From Sedimentisphaerales bacterium (GTDB taxonomy: Bacteria; Planctomycetota; Phycisphaerae; Sedimentisphaerales; Anaerobacaceae), in NCBI GenBank assembly GCA_016935195.1, contig JAFGRL010000190.1:1-64000 (forward strand): a DNA stretch of 64,000 nt, written 5' to 3'. The translations under genes were made by a program, and so were the position numbers. Every line of letters begins with the position of its first letter. Position 1 is the stretch's first letter. The notes beneath the pieces are model-generated. The model worked only from the letters and a program-made list of their open reading frames with translations. It ran no database searches and was not told the origin of the DNA. Positions 44,816 to 54,309 of the stretch are shown here, piece after piece.

Positions 44816-47152
44816 TCAACTGCCTGTTGTATTTCGCAGAATTTGTTCCTTGAGCGTGCCGAGCTTATCATTCCACGTTGGAGGAATATATGAGAAGCTG
44901 TTTTGCAGAACTTCGATGGAGTGCAGCACCTGTTTTTCTTGATTTTGCGACAAGCCCGAGCAGCAGTAAAGCTCATAAAACTTTGCACGCCACCATTTCC
45001 AGCTTCTTGAGGGTCCCCCTTTTTCTGCCTGGCCTGATTCATCGCTTCGCATCTGCCGAACTTTTGCCCAAAGGGCTGCTGCCTGATTGAATTGGCCCCT
45101 GCCGGTCAGCAGTCTGGCCCGGCATCGAAGAAAATCCGGATGTTCTTCCAAATCGTTTGTGGCTGATGTTTTGAGAATTCTTTCTGCTCGTGATAGTTTT
45201 GCATTGTCTCCATCTGCAGGGGCTCCTGCGGTAAATATGGCTAATTCTGCCACAAGCAGTGCCGACTGCCGGGTATCCAGAGCACTGTGGCAAAGTTCAG
45301 CTAAGTGTTCACAGTTTTCCATCATTTCTTCAAAATTACTTACCCTGGCCGACAGGCGGTCTATGGTATCAACAATTTCACTCAACAGGTCCATTGCCTG
45401 ATGAAATGTTAAGTCATCGTTGGTTTTGACAGCCAAGAGCATATGTTCCACAGATTCATTTAATCGGCCCAGGCGCCGAAGTGCCTTCGACTTATATAAA
45501 TCAACAGGCAGCCTCCGGCAATTCTTTACCTCATCAAGTATCGCCAGGACTTTTTTCGCCCCCAACCATTGGCCCGAATCAAGAAGATTTTGGCAGTAGA
45601 TTGTGGTTGCCTGCTCGGCCAGTTCTATGTCGTCGTCTGACTGTCCGCAGGTTAATATAAGATTTCTTAATTCTGCGAGCGTTTTGTTTATTTCCTGCCG
45701 GTCTTTGCCTTGCTTTTGTTCTAACTGCCTTATTATTATATCCAGCCTTGCCCTTTTGGCCCAAAATCCGGCAGGTCGATTAGCCATTGTCTGTAGCAAT
45801 TTCAGCCCCTTTTCTATTTGCCCGCACTGGGCCAAAACGATCGTGTAAAAATATTCCTGACTGCTGTCTAGGTCGTCGGCTGCGATATTAAAATAATTCT
45901 CGAAAGACCTTATGGCCCCAGGGCAGTGGCAGTTGTCTTCTGCCACCATATTGTAGGCAAGCTGGGCAGCCTGGCCGGATATTTGGACGGATGTAATACC
46001 GAGTTTATTTTCATCTTTCTTACTCCAGATCCTGCTGGCTCGGATTAACATCTGAATTGTTTTATCCGGGCAGGTTTTAGCGTTGGCAACCGCCGTAACA
46101 TATAGAATCAAAGGCGTTTGAAATTTCTGCAGTTGCGCCAGTCTGTTTAACAGCAACCTGTTATTTTCTGGTTCACCATTCCAGGCCGCCAGTGCCGCAA
46201 GTTCTGCCTCGAAGACACTTACTTGCTGTAGATTTCTTTCAATCTCTTTTTCACCGGAAAGTATGTTAGTCAGATTTGAGATTATCAAGGTGCCGAGAAG
46301 ATGTTCTGTTTGAGGCCAGAACAGAACTATTTTCTCAAGCCCTGCAGTATTGGCATACTTTCGCTGCAATCCTGCCACAGATACAAGCAGCTCGATGTCC
46401 ACGCAGCCGCTTTCGGCCAATTCGTCAATAAATGTGTTTAAGTCGTTCGGCTCATTTGGCCCAAAAAGTTTCATCTTTTGGATAGCTATTGACCATCTAA
46501 CTGCCTGTGTATCGCACTGAGTCATTAGTTTGTCTAATTCCTGACGAGCTCTCTTTTGGTAATCGTCATCACTTTGTGCCAGATTGACCAGTACCTTAGC
46601 TTGAAGCGAATCTAACGGGCAACTGGGGTAAATAGATTTACAGGCATTAATCTCATCGAGTATTTGCTCTAAGAGAAAATTTTTTTGCTGCTGCTGGGCG
46701 GCAAGGGCTAAATAGTACTCCAATTGGAGCTTATATAAAGTTGTTGTCAATATATCGGCACCTAACCTTCTGAAAAGCCCTGTCTGCCCATACCTTTGCT
46801 CCCAGTCCTGTTCGTGGCAGTTTTCGATTTGCTGCTTTAATTTCTTCTGCTGCTGAAGGATTTTCTGCAAGCCCTCTTTCGCTTTTACTGCTATCTCTTT
46901 TAGGTTCTCTCTCCGTAAGGAGCTCCCAGGGCTTTCATTATGCTCTAAAAAGCCGTAGTTAAATTCTTCTTTCATGCACAGCTCAAAGCTTTGCTGGCCA
47001 AAGGCCTGGGCGATTTGCTCTGTCATCTCGGAAAGTTGCTCGATTTCAGCGGGCAGGGAAGGAGAATCAGCCAAAACTGTTGGCCTCAGCATCCATGCTG
47101 TAAACAACCAGCTTATCGATAAAACCAGTTTTGACTTAGTCGAATTGTTCAT
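44816..47152 (-). CDS. Large secreted TPR-like protein
   Basis: 778 residues: a signal peptide (about 1-28), then almost only helices with a TPR-like rhythm (for example LDSGQWLGAKKVLAILDEV, YFYTIVLAQCGQIEKGLKLL, GRGQFNQAAALWAKVRQMR). No catalytic motif is seen. It is a periplasmic or surface scaffold by inference. It lies 10 bp after the ExbD-like gene, so the two may work together, for example as an outer-membrane or energy-transducing complex. clpX follows after 116 bp. Confidence 0.65.
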   Translation of the reverse strand: MNNSTKSKLVLSISWLFTAWMLRPTVLADSPSLPAEIEQLSEMTEQIAQAFGQQSFELCMKEEFNYGFLEHNESPGSSLRRENLKEIAVKAKEGLQKILQQQKKLKQQIENCHEQDWEQRYGQTGLFRRLGADILTTTLYKLQLEYYLALAAQQQQKNFLLEQILDEINACKSIYPSCPLDSLQAKVLVNLAQSDDDYQKRARQELDKLMTQCDTQAVRWSIAIQKMKLFGPNEPNDLNTFIDELAESGCVDIELLVSVAGLQRKYANTAGLEKIVLFWPQTEHLLGTLIISNLTNILSGEKEIERNLQQVSVFEAELAALAAWNGEPENNRLLLNRLAQLQKFQTPLILYVTAVANAKTCPDKTIQMLIRASRIWSKKDENKLGITSVQISGQAAQLAYNMVAEDNCHCPGAIRSFENYFNIAADDLDSSQEYFYTIVLAQCGQIEKGLKLLQTMANRPAGFWAKRARLDIIIRQLEQKQGKDRQEINKTLAELRNLILTCGQSDDDIELAEQATTIYCQNLLDSGQWLGAKKVLAILDEVKNCRRLPVDLYKSKALRRLGRLNESVEHMLLAVKTNDDLTFHQAMDLLSEIVDTIDRLSARVSNFEEMMENCEHLAELCHSALDTRQSALLVAELAIFTAGAPADGDNAKLSRAERILKTSATNDLEEHPDFLRCRARLLTGRGQFNQAAALWAKVRQMRSDESGQAEKGGPSRSWKWWRAKFYELYCCSGLSQNQEKQVLHSIEVLQNSFSYIPPTWNDKLGTLKEQILRNTTGS

Positions 47153-47162
47153 CCGAACTCTT

Positions 47163-47675
47163 TTAGTCCATTATTACAAAGGTAATGTCATTTAGGCCGG
47201 CGCCATACAGTACATTGTAAAGTTTTGCCACATAGTCCCATTGGACTTCATTTTCACAAATAAGCTCCACGGGATCGGCCAGGCATCTTTTCTGTGTGGA
47301 TATGCACTCTCTTAAGTTTTCAAGCAGTACAACCAGGTCTTCTTCGATGCGGTCATTTCTGATTTCGATATTTTTGCAGTTGTCTATATGCACTTCACAG
47401 CCCTCCGTAAGGAGCCCCAAGGACTTGGGAACAGGTTGAATGTAAATCGCCAAAGGCTGTGGTTTTCCTATTGCTAAACTTTGACCTGCAGCCTTAGGTA
47501 ACTGTAGTGGTAAAAATTCTTCATCCGGCCTGAACTTCGATGAAACCAGAAAGAATATAAGCAGCAGGAATATGAGGTCTATCATTGGTGCAAGACTCAC
47601 TGCAAATCCGTCAGCACTTCTACGTCCTAATCCAGCCTTAAAGTCTTGTTGGTTACTGTTATTTGACATTAACAT
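47163..47675 (-). CDS. ExbD/TolR-like biopolymer transport protein
   Basis: 170 residues. One TM helix (FAVSLAPMIDLIFLLLIFFL, carrying the Asp of the family motif APMIDL) near residue 33 is followed by a periplasmic domain (to residue 170). ExbD/TolR proteins pair with ExbB/TolQ motors and use proton flow to energise outer-membrane or envelope processes. No ExbB/TolQ is adjacent: the next upstream gene is the oxidoreductase gamma subunit. Either the partner is elsewhere or the protein acts with the TPR-like protein below. Confidence 0.82.
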   Translation of the reverse strand: MLMSNNSNQQDFKAGLGRRSADGFAVSLAPMIDLIFLLLIFFLVSSKFRPDEEFLPLQLPKAAGQSLAIGKPQPLAIYIQPVPKSLGLLTEGCEVHIDNCKNIEIRNDRIEEDLVVLLENLRECISTQKRCLADPVELICENEVQWDYVAKLYNVLYGAGLNDITFVIMD

Positions 47676-47709
47676 CCTTGTTTTTGCTCAGCATAAACTC
47701 CGTCGTTTA

Positions 47710-48270
47710 TTATCCTTTGGATATAAACTTGGCGCCTCTTAATAGAGCTTCGGTATTAACAGGTAATGTCTTATGGTATCGTTTTGCCAAAACGTCCGGC
47801 AGGCTTTCTGCAGCCGCCTGAGGACTTGAGAACCCCTTCTTTTGCAGATAAGTACCAAGAATAACCATATTAGCCGCTTTGGAATTGCCAAGTTCGGCTG
47901 CTATGTCATCTGCGGGAATCGCCACTATATCAATCGTCTCATCAAGTGCGGGCCGCTCGTCAATCAAAGAGCTATTCATAACCAATAAACCACCTGGTTG
48001 GATTTTTGGGCCAAACTTGGTCAAAGATGCTTTGTTCATAATGATGGCCGAGTTAGGATTGCTTACAATTGGTGATGCAATGGCTTTATCTGAGATTATC
48101 ACCATACTGTTGGCCGTCCCGCCGCGCATCTCAGCTCCGTAGGAGGGCATATAAGTTACTTCTTTACCGGCCTTCATTGCAATATGGGCCAGTAATCTAC
48201 CTGCCAGAATGATGCCCTGGCCCCCAAAGCCAGCGATTGTAACCTCTTCATAGAAACCGATAACTGTCAT
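47710..48270 (-). CDS. 2-oxoacid:ferredoxin oxidoreductase, gamma subunit
   Basis: 186 residues; the typical opening is TIAGFGGQGIILAGRLLAHI, followed by SYGAEMRGGTANSMVIISD. It is the gamma domain of a pyruvate/2-oxoglutarate/2-oxoisovalerate:ferredoxin oxidoreductase that cleaves 2-oxoacids to acyl-CoA plus CO2. Its start overlaps the beta-subunit stop by 4 nt. With alpha and beta it forms a complete three-part catalytic set, but no delta (ferredoxin) subunit follows. Confidence 0.92.
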   Translation of the reverse strand: MTVIGFYEEVTIAGFGGQGIILAGRLLAHIAMKAGKEVTYMPSYGAEMRGGTANSMVIISDKAIASPIVSNPNSAIIMNKASLTKFGPKIQPGGLLVMNSSLIDERPALDETIDIVAIPADDIAAELGNSKAANMVILGTYLQKKGFSSPQAAAESLPDVLAKRYHKTLPVNTEALLRGAKFISKG

Positions 48271-49007
48271 TTATAATCCTTCAATCGGCCTAATGGAAAG
48301 ACTTTTATCATTTCTTCCTCAATCCATTGGGTTGCCTCGACTGGTGACATCCTCCAGGCAGTCGGACACGGTGAAAGTATTTCCACCAGGGAAAGACCCT
48401 TGGCGTTATCAACCTGCAATTCAAAGCCATGCTTGATGGCTTTTTTTGCATTACGGATTTGTGCAGGATTGTGCAAAGAGCAGCGCTCTACATAAATTGC
48501 GCCAGGAAGTATGGCCAGCAGTTCTGATATCTGCAATGGATAGCCTTGACTACCGGCATCTCGGCCTAATGGCGTGGTGGTTGTAACTTGACCGAGAATG
48601 GTCGTAGGCGCCATTTGCCCGCCCGTCATTCCAAAGACAGCGTTGTTAATAAAGATGACCGTTATCTGCTCGGCCCTGTGAGCGGCGTGGATAATCTCCG
48701 CGGTGCCGATTGCCGCCAGGTCGCCGTCACCTTGATAGGAAAAAATTATTTTATCAGGGTTGGTTCTTTTCATACCTGTCGCCACCGCCGGCGCTCTGCC
48801 GTGCGCTACTTCTATCATGTCAACATCAAGGTAGTTATATGCCAACACCGCACATCCCACCGGTGCTATCCCGATTGTCCGGCCGCGTATATCGAGTTCA
48901 TCAATCGTTTCAGCCACTAATCGATGAGCAATCCCGTGCCCACACCCGGGACAATAGTGCGTCGGGCAGTCTTTCAATGTTGGTGTTCTGTCAAACACTG
49001 TCTTCAT
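48267..49007 (-). CDS. 2-oxoacid:ferredoxin oxidoreductase, beta subunit (TPP-binding)
   Basis: 246 residues. Cys ligands appear in HYCPGCGHGIAH. The TPP/Mg site is GDGDLAAIGTAEIIHAA with NNAVFGMTGGQMAPTT downstream, typical of KorB/VorC-type beta subunits. It binds thiamine diphosphate and, by family, an iron-sulfur cluster. It overlaps by 4 nt on both sides with the alpha and gamma genes. Confidence 0.93.
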   Translation of the reverse strand: MKTVFDRTPTLKDCPTHYCPGCGHGIAHRLVAETIDELDIRGRTIGIAPVGCAVLAYNYLDVDMIEVAHGRAPAVATGMKRTNPDKIIFSYQGDGDLAAIGTAEIIHAAHRAEQITVIFINNAVFGMTGGQMAPTTILGQVTTTTPLGRDAGSQGYPLQISELLAILPGAIYVERCSLHNPAQIRNAKKAIKHGFELQVDNAKGLSLVEILSPCPTAWRMSPVEATQWIEEEMIKVFPLGRLKDYK

Positions 49008-50080
49008 ACACTGGCTGCCTTTTTAGCAGAAATAGTCAATTGTTTGATTTTTTCAAGGATTTGTTCCACTGTCGGCACGCTACCACCTGCCCGGCCGTAA
49101 AATAATACCGGTGCCTTTCCTGCAACGGCCAGTTTAACATCCTCAACCATCTGTCCACAGCTCATCTCGACGGCAAGAAAGATTCGAAGTTTATTTGCTG
49201 CCATATTTATCTGATTATATGGAAAAGGCCATAGTGTGATTGGTCTTATCCAGCCGACTTTGATTCCTTCATCTCGTGCAGCATCTACCGCACTTCGAAC
49301 TATCCGGGCGGCAACACCATAGGCGACTACTACGATATCAGCATCGTCGAGCTCATATTGTTCGCAGCGGACCTCTTGCCTTTCAATTTTTCTGTATTTA
49401 GCCTGCAGTTTGTAGTTTAATTGTTCCAGCAATCCCTCACCCAGACGTAATGATCTAACGATGTTCTGTTCTCTGCCCAAGGCTCCTGTCAAAGCCCAGT
49501 CTTTTGGAGGCAGATCAGCCCTGGGCTTTTTCTCAAGAACGATTGGCTCCATCATTTGACCCAGAATACCGTCAGCCAGAACAATAACGGTCATTCGGTA
49601 TTTGTCGGCCAAGTCGAATGCCAATGGCATACAATCGGCCAGTTCCTGCACAGTGGAAGGGGCCAGGACAATTGTACGGTAATCCCCATGACCGCCGCCG
49701 CGAGTAGCCTGGAAATAGTCCCCTTGTGATGGTGAAATGTTGCCCAGGCCGGGCCCGCCCCGCATTACATTTACTACCACCGCAGGCAGTTCGGCACCAG
49801 CTAAGTAACTGATTCCTTCCTGCATCAAGCTAATACCCGGGCTCGATGAGCTTGTCATTGCCCTCTTGCCGGTAGCTGACGCTCCAAAGACCATATTTAT
49901 TGCTGCAAGCTCACTCTCGCACTGAACAAAAACACGTCTTTCCTCCGGCATCCTTCTTGACATGTACGCAGTTACTTCGTTCTGAGGCGTTATGGGATAA
50001 CCGAAATAAGCATCAACGCCGGCGAGTATCGCTGCCTCACCCAAAGCTTCATTACCACACATTAATGTTCTGTTGCACAC
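49004..50080 (-). CDS. vorB: 2-oxoacid:ferredoxin oxidoreductase, alpha subunit (VorB/KorA type)
   Basis: 358 residues. The N-terminus reads RTLMCGNEALGEAAILAGVD, then AYFGYPITPQNEV. MTSSSSPGISLMQEGISYLA and GGPGLGNISPSQGDYFQATR are the VorB-like core. The subunit family uses branched 2-oxoacids (VorB) or 2-oxoglutarate (KorA); the substrate cannot be settled from sequence alone. It starts the alpha-beta-gamma operon. It would reduce a ferredoxin, such as the one encoded at 22100. Confidence 0.9.
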   Translation of the reverse strand: MCNRTLMCGNEALGEAAILAGVDAYFGYPITPQNEVTAYMSRRMPEERRVFVQCESELAAINMVFGASATGKRAMTSSSSPGISLMQEGISYLAGAELPAVVVNVMRGGPGLGNISPSQGDYFQATRGGGHGDYRTIVLAPSTVQELADCMPLAFDLADKYRMTVIVLADGILGQMMEPIVLEKKPRADLPPKDWALTGALGREQNIVRSLRLGEGLLEQLNYKLQAKYRKIERQEVRCEQYELDDADIVVVAYGVAARIVRSAVDAARDEGIKVGWIRPITLWPFPYNQINMAANKLRIFLAVEMSCGQMVEDVKLAVAGKAPVLFYGRAGGSVPTVEQILEKIKQLTISAKKAASV

Positions 50081-50284
50081 AGTTACTTACCTTACTGCCC
50101 AAACATTTTACTCTGATAATCTGCCTGCTGATAAACACTTCAGGTTTGTTCGATTCTTAATGAGGAATTTTAGCACGGTTATCGGATACTGTAAAGACAA
50201 AAGCACTAACTTGAGAATAGATAAGGCAGTTGCTCCGCAGCTCTGAAAAAAGAAAGAGGCACAGCATTGATGCTTTATGTTAAT

Positions 50285-50306
50285 ATTAAGGCTTTAAAGC
50301 CTTAAT
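50285..50306. terminator. Perfect 22-bp palindrome, probable terminator of mltA
   Basis: ATTAAGGCTTT followed by its complement AAAGCCTTAAT, only 17 bp after the mltA stop (minus strand). A hairpin forms on both strands. The T-run after the stem is short, so a role as a bidirectional terminator or RNA stabiliser is probable, not certain. The rest of 50081-50322 holds no gene. Confidence 0.6.
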
Positions 50307-50322
50307 AAGTCTTTGCTGACTT

Positions 50323-51573
50323 TTATCCTCCGCTGGCATACGCCTTGGAAGGTTCGGTTGCTCCTGCATGTTCGGGCATAATATGTGAGTCTTTATAGAA
50401 CGGCTTTAGGAACAAATAATACAATCGTCCTTCCCGGTAAGTGTGCCCGGCAAGTTGGCCAGCCTTGTCGCCCTCGCCCATATACACATCGCATCGGCCG
50501 GCTGCCCGAATTGCTCCGCCGGTATCCTGATCCAGTGCAAATCCTCCATAAGCGTCGTGATATAGTTGACCATTGATTAAACGCGGCAGAGTTGTAGATA
50601 TATATGTCAGGCAGGCACGGGGAAAAACACTTTTATCCGTGGCGATGGTCCTCATAGCAATTACCGGCTCATTGATACTGCCGCGAGGAGGACCCTGTTT
50701 TTTTCTAAAGAATATATAGCGAGGATTGCGTTGTATGTAAGCACTGACCAAATCCGGGTGCTCTTTGAAATAGCTTATCATCGTCGAAAGACTCATTTTC
50801 TCTGCCGGTATTGCTCCGTCCTTTACTAATTCCTTGGCGATGCTTTGATATTCTTGGCCATTGCTGGCTGCATAGCCCACAGTAGTAAGTTTCTCGTCCG
50901 GCATTCTGACTTTTGCAGAACCTTGTACCTGAGCAATGTAAACTTCGAACGGGTCGCCAAGCCAAATTAATTCCTTGCCCTGGAGTAAATCAGATTTCTC
51001 AATCTCAGCTCTCGGCGGATATGGTGTGATTGTCCCATCAGTATCCTGCCGACCTAAGATTTCTCCATTAGCACCCTTAACCAGATCTTCGGGCTGGCTG
51101 TATAAAGGAAATTGAAACTTCTCTGTGGTTGTTGGTGAACCTTCGAAAATTGGTGTGTAGTACCCTGTAAAAAGCACCGTTCCTTGCCGGTCACATCCTA
51201 CCGACATGTAAACATCAAAATACTCCCCAATAGCATCATTAAGCTCTTGGCCTCGCAGGCCGGAGTCAATCAGTTTTCCAAAGGCTTTTAGGCTTTCGAC
51301 AGCACGGTCGTGGGTGATGTCTCCATAGGGAAAAAACTGACGGCTTGATGGTTTTTTCAGGTAGTTAAGACTATTGTTGATTGAATCTCGCAAATTGGCC
51401 AGGTTGTAAGAGCCATCGGTAAAATCGGGAATATCCGCTGGGTTTTCAATTTTTACAAGGGCAAGTTCACCTGGCGGCAGCGGCCTGTCGTACTGTTTGG
51501 CTTGTGGCGCTGTTCGGCAGCCTGCGATATAGGCCAGAACAGCCAACATCATTGCAAACACTATTTTATGCAT
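50323..51573 (-). CDS. mltA: Membrane-bound lytic murein transglycosylase A
   Basis: 416 residues from ATG 51573 (MHKIVFAMMLAVLAYIAGC), with AGGAG 8 nt upstream; the longer start 51621 lacks an SD. The lipobox is AYIAGC. The MltA domain is seen in VLFTGYYTPIFEGSPTTTEK, and the 3D domain with the conserved Asp residues in GGFALDQDTGGAIRAAGRCD. It cleaves peptidoglycan at the outer membrane, forming anhydromuropeptides. Confidence 0.93.
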   Translation of the reverse strand: MHKIVFAMMLAVLAYIAGCRTAPQAKQYDRPLPPGELALVKIENPADIPDFTDGSYNLANLRDSINNSLNYLKKPSSRQFFPYGDITHDRAVESLKAFGKLIDSGLRGQELNDAIGEYFDVYMSVGCDRQGTVLFTGYYTPIFEGSPTTTEKFQFPLYSQPEDLVKGANGEILGRQDTDGTITPYPPRAEIEKSDLLQGKELIWLGDPFEVYIAQVQGSAKVRMPDEKLTTVGYAASNGQEYQSIAKELVKDGAIPAEKMSLSTMISYFKEHPDLVSAYIQRNPRYIFFRKKQGPPRGSINEPVIAMRTIATDKSVFPRACLTYISTTLPRLINGQLYHDAYGGFALDQDTGGAIRAAGRCDVYMGEGDKAGQLAGHTYREGRLYYLFLKPFYKDSHIMPEHAGATEPSKAYASGG

Positions 51574-51682
51574 TGTGGTTCTCCTGACATATTTATCTGG
51601 GCTATGTTTTTTATCGGCCATTTAACGCCAGTTTCTTCAACTGGACCATATAAGAGAAGCTTCAAAGTAGATTTGATGTCTT

Positions 51683-52345
51683 TCAGGAGGGAGGTTCCTT
51701 GAGTTCTTCAACTTTAGGCAGGTCCTTCAGAGAGTTGAGGCCAAATACTTCCAGAAACTTTTTTGTCGTTCCATAGAGCATTGGTCTGCCTAAGACTTCT
51801 GCTCGGCCAATGATTTTAACAAGCCCTTTATAAATTAAGTTTCGAACTATTTCGCCGCTTGAAACACCCCTGATTGCCTCAATATCAGCTCGAATTATGG
51901 GCTGTTTGTATGCTATGACCGCCAGCGTCTCTAATGCCGCAGCACTTAACCTACTGTCGCTGCGAACTCGTAACAGTTTATTTAACCATTGGTTATAGGC
52001 ACTTAAGGTCAGCATTTGATAACCCCCGGCAATCTGCTCAATCCTAAATGCGTGGTTGTTTGCTTCGTATTTTTCGTTTAGCCCTTTGATGTATTGGCGA
52101 AGTTGTTTTGCACCTATGCCGACGATGTCGGCAAGACGAGCTGTTGTCAGAGACTCATCGCTGGCAAATAAAACCGCCTCCAACACTGATTCGGCACCTG
52201 GCTCGAAATCAGTATTTTCGCCCCTAAGGACATCCTGTTCGTTCGTCTCTTTTGAGGCTTTCACATTAACTTCAGCTATCTGTTCCTCGTCGGATACTTC
52301 TGTCTGAGAATCTTCCTGGCAGTGTTCTGTCATATCTGTTTCCAT
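51683..52345 (-). CDS. scpB: Segregation and condensation protein ScpB
   Basis: 220 residues. An acidic N-terminus of about 45 residues is followed by two winged helices: GAESVLEAVLFASDESLTTA and RLSAAALETLAVIAYKQPII, then RADIEAIRGVSSGEIVRNLI. This is the ScpB family, which with ScpA regulates SMC (encoded at 26.6 kb). scpA is not adjacent. It overlaps the Nif3-like gene by 16 nt (52330-52345). Confidence 0.93.
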   Translation of the reverse strand: METDMTEHCQEDSQTEVSDEEQIAEVNVKASKETNEQDVLRGENTDFEPGAESVLEAVLFASDESLTTARLADIVGIGAKQLRQYIKGLNEKYEANNHAFRIEQIAGGYQMLTLSAYNQWLNKLLRVRSDSRLSAAALETLAVIAYKQPIIRADIEAIRGVSSGEIVRNLIYKGLVKIIGRAEVLGRPMLYGTTKKFLEVFGLNSLKDLPKVEELKEPPS

Positions 52346-53442
52346 ATAAAGGGGTCGGAATCTACTCTGCTTATTTTGATTGTTATATTTTTAATCTCTT
52401 TTTGCAACCTTTTAGCTAATTTTTTCAGGATAAAGCGTTCGGAGACGGTGTGACTTAGACAAATGCAGGTTAAATCTGCCTGCTCCCCGGCCAGCGCCTG
52501 ATGATGTTTTAATTCCCCGGTAACATACAAATCACATTCTGCTGCAATTACAGCATTGATAATCTTTCCACACGAGCCTGCACAAACTGCTGCCTTTCTT
52601 ACAATGCGGCTTTGGCGTCCCACAATACCCATCGCCTTTGCACCGGTCTTATCCTTTATCTTTTCGATGATTTGGCGCAGTTGCACAGGTTTTTTTAGAT
52701 TTCCTATTCTGCCCAGCCCGAATTTATCCCTGTTGTTGTAAAGTTTTATAACATCAAAAGCCGGCATCTCATAAGGATGCGCCTTTTTCATCGCTGCTAT
52801 ACAATCATCGAGTTTTTTGGCCGGTACAATTGTCTCAAACCTTATCTCTGGTACTTTTTCTAATCTGCCCCTTTTCCCAACCGCAGGTTTTGCATCTCGC
52901 CCAGGCAGGAAACTACCAATACCTTCGGTTTCAAAACTACATTTTTCATATCTGCCGATCCCCCCGGCCCCGGCAGCAAAGAGAGCATTCGAAACCTTCG
53001 CCGCGGCCTCAACAGGAACAAATATTGCCAGCTTATAAACTTTACTTTCAGAATCCTCGACAAAATCACCAATCGGTTTGGCATCGCAGATTCCAACCAT
53101 TTCTGCCAATTCATCATTTACGCCACCTTCAGCCACATCTAAAGCTGTGTGTATCGAAAAGACCGAAATGTCTTCTCGGATGAGTCTATATATAACCTCG
53201 GTTGCACCTGCAGCGACGATTTTTTTCAAACCATCCCATATTACCGGATGATAACTTATAATCATCTGTGCCTTTAATCTTTTTGCCTCAGCAACAACAT
53301 CTTTTGTAATATCGATAGTCAGCAGAATGTTTTTTACATTGAGTTTCTCATCGCCGATGAGCAGTCCCACATTATCCCAATCCTGCGCCAATCCAAGGGG
53401 TACTATCTCTTCGATTTTAGCTGCAATATCGTTTATCTTCAT
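52330..53442 (-). CDS. Nif3-like dinuclear metal centre protein (DUF34)
   Basis: 370 residues from ATG 53442 (MKINDIAAKIEEIVPLGLAQ), with AGGA upstream; an in-frame ATG at 53457 is less likely. N- and C-terminal Nif3 halves (WDNVGLLIGD, IISYHPVIWDGLKKI; then CDLYVTGELKHHQALAG and CICLSHTVSER) surround a PII-like inserted domain (YKLAIFVPVEAAAKVSNALF, about 130-240), as in the long YqfO form. The His and Glu/Asp residues of the metal site are kept. Suggested roles (GTP cyclohydrolase-like or NIF3 metal handling) are unproven. Confidence 0.88.
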   Translation of the reverse strand: MKINDIAAKIEEIVPLGLAQDWDNVGLLIGDEKLNVKNILLTIDITKDVVAEAKRLKAQMIISYHPVIWDGLKKIVAAGATEVIYRLIREDISVFSIHTALDVAEGGVNDELAEMVGICDAKPIGDFVEDSESKVYKLAIFVPVEAAAKVSNALFAAGAGGIGRYEKCSFETEGIGSFLPGRDAKPAVGKRGRLEKVPEIRFETIVPAKKLDDCIAAMKKAHPYEMPAFDVIKLYNNRDKFGLGRIGNLKKPVQLRQIIEKIKDKTGAKAMGIVGRQSRIVRKAAVCAGSCGKIINAVIAAECDLYVTGELKHHQALAGEQADLTCICLSHTVSERFILKKLAKRLQKEIKNITIKISRVDSDPFIWKQI

Positions 53443-53460
53443 TTGTCTTTCCTGCATTTG

Positions 53461-54300
53461 TCACTTAACGCATCCCTCGAAACACTTGATCAGTTTGCCA
53501 GTCACCGGCCCGACCTTTCCACCGCCCACAGTGTGCTTTTCCACGGCGCTTACCGGCATAACCTTCATAACCACATTTGTCAGAAACGCCTCTTCAGCGG
53601 AAAGTAAGTCATCTATAGACAGGTCCTTTTCAGCCAGCGTGATAGAATTTTCTAATGCCAGTTGACAAACAGTTTTTCTTGCCACACCTGCCAGGACAGG
53701 AGTTCTTATAGGCGGAGTATAGAGTACCGAATCTTTAACGAGAAATATATTGCTTATACACCCTTCTGCCAGTCGATTATCCACCGTGAACCACAATGCC
53801 TCAGCGGCTTTCTTCTCGTGCGCCAGCTTCAGCGCTATCATTCGGGAAAGGTAGTTTGTTGTTTTGTGTCCGTAAATCGGCTCAGCTGGGTTTTGTCTAA
53901 ATGGACAAAGCACTACCAGCACGCCATTTTTGTAATACTCCGGCGGATAATCCTGCGCCTTTGTTGCCGTGATAAGCAGCGTACCCTGGTGTTGATTTTC
54001 AGCCTGCGACATTCGCCCCGAGGTTAGCGTCAGTCTGATACGGGCATCTTTTAGGTTATTAGCTTGAATAACTTTATATATCGCTTTGGAAATATACTTC
54101 TTCTCGTAAGAATGGTTTATTCCCAAACTGCTGGAACTGAAAAACAGCCTATCCAAATGGTCTTCGAGACAAAAAACCACCGCGTTATAGCTCCGCATAG
54201 TCTCGAAAAGCCCAGCCCCATACAAAAGGCCGCTGTCACTAACCGACACGCAGGCCTTATCAACATCGACTAACTTATCATTTAGAAAAACTTTTTCCAT
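53461..54300 (-). CDS. pabC: Class IV aminotransferase, probably 4-amino-4-deoxychorismate lyase
   Basis: 279 residues of the PLP fold type IV family. The PLP lysine is in YGHKTTNYLSRM; AEGCISNIFLV is the phosphate/PLP contact; the N-terminus SDSGLLYGAGLFETMRSY is also typical. Being 9 bp after pabB, it is most likely PabC, which turns aminodeoxychorismate into p-aminobenzoate for folate. A branched-chain or D-amino acid aminotransferase is the alternative. Confidence 0.8.
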   Translation of the reverse strand: MEKVFLNDKLVDVDKACVSVSDSGLLYGAGLFETMRSYNAVVFCLEDHLDRLFFSSSSLGINHSYEKKYISKAIYKVIQANNLKDARIRLTLTSGRMSQAENQHQGTLLITATKAQDYPPEYYKNGVLVVLCPFRQNPAEPIYGHKTTNYLSRMIALKLAHEKKAAEALWFTVDNRLAEGCISNIFLVKDSVLYTPPIRTPVLAGVARKTVCQLALENSITLAEKDLSIDDLLSAEEAFLTNVVMKVMPVSAVEKHTVGGGKVGPVTGKLIKCFEGCVK

Positions 54301-54309
54301 ATGAGGTCT

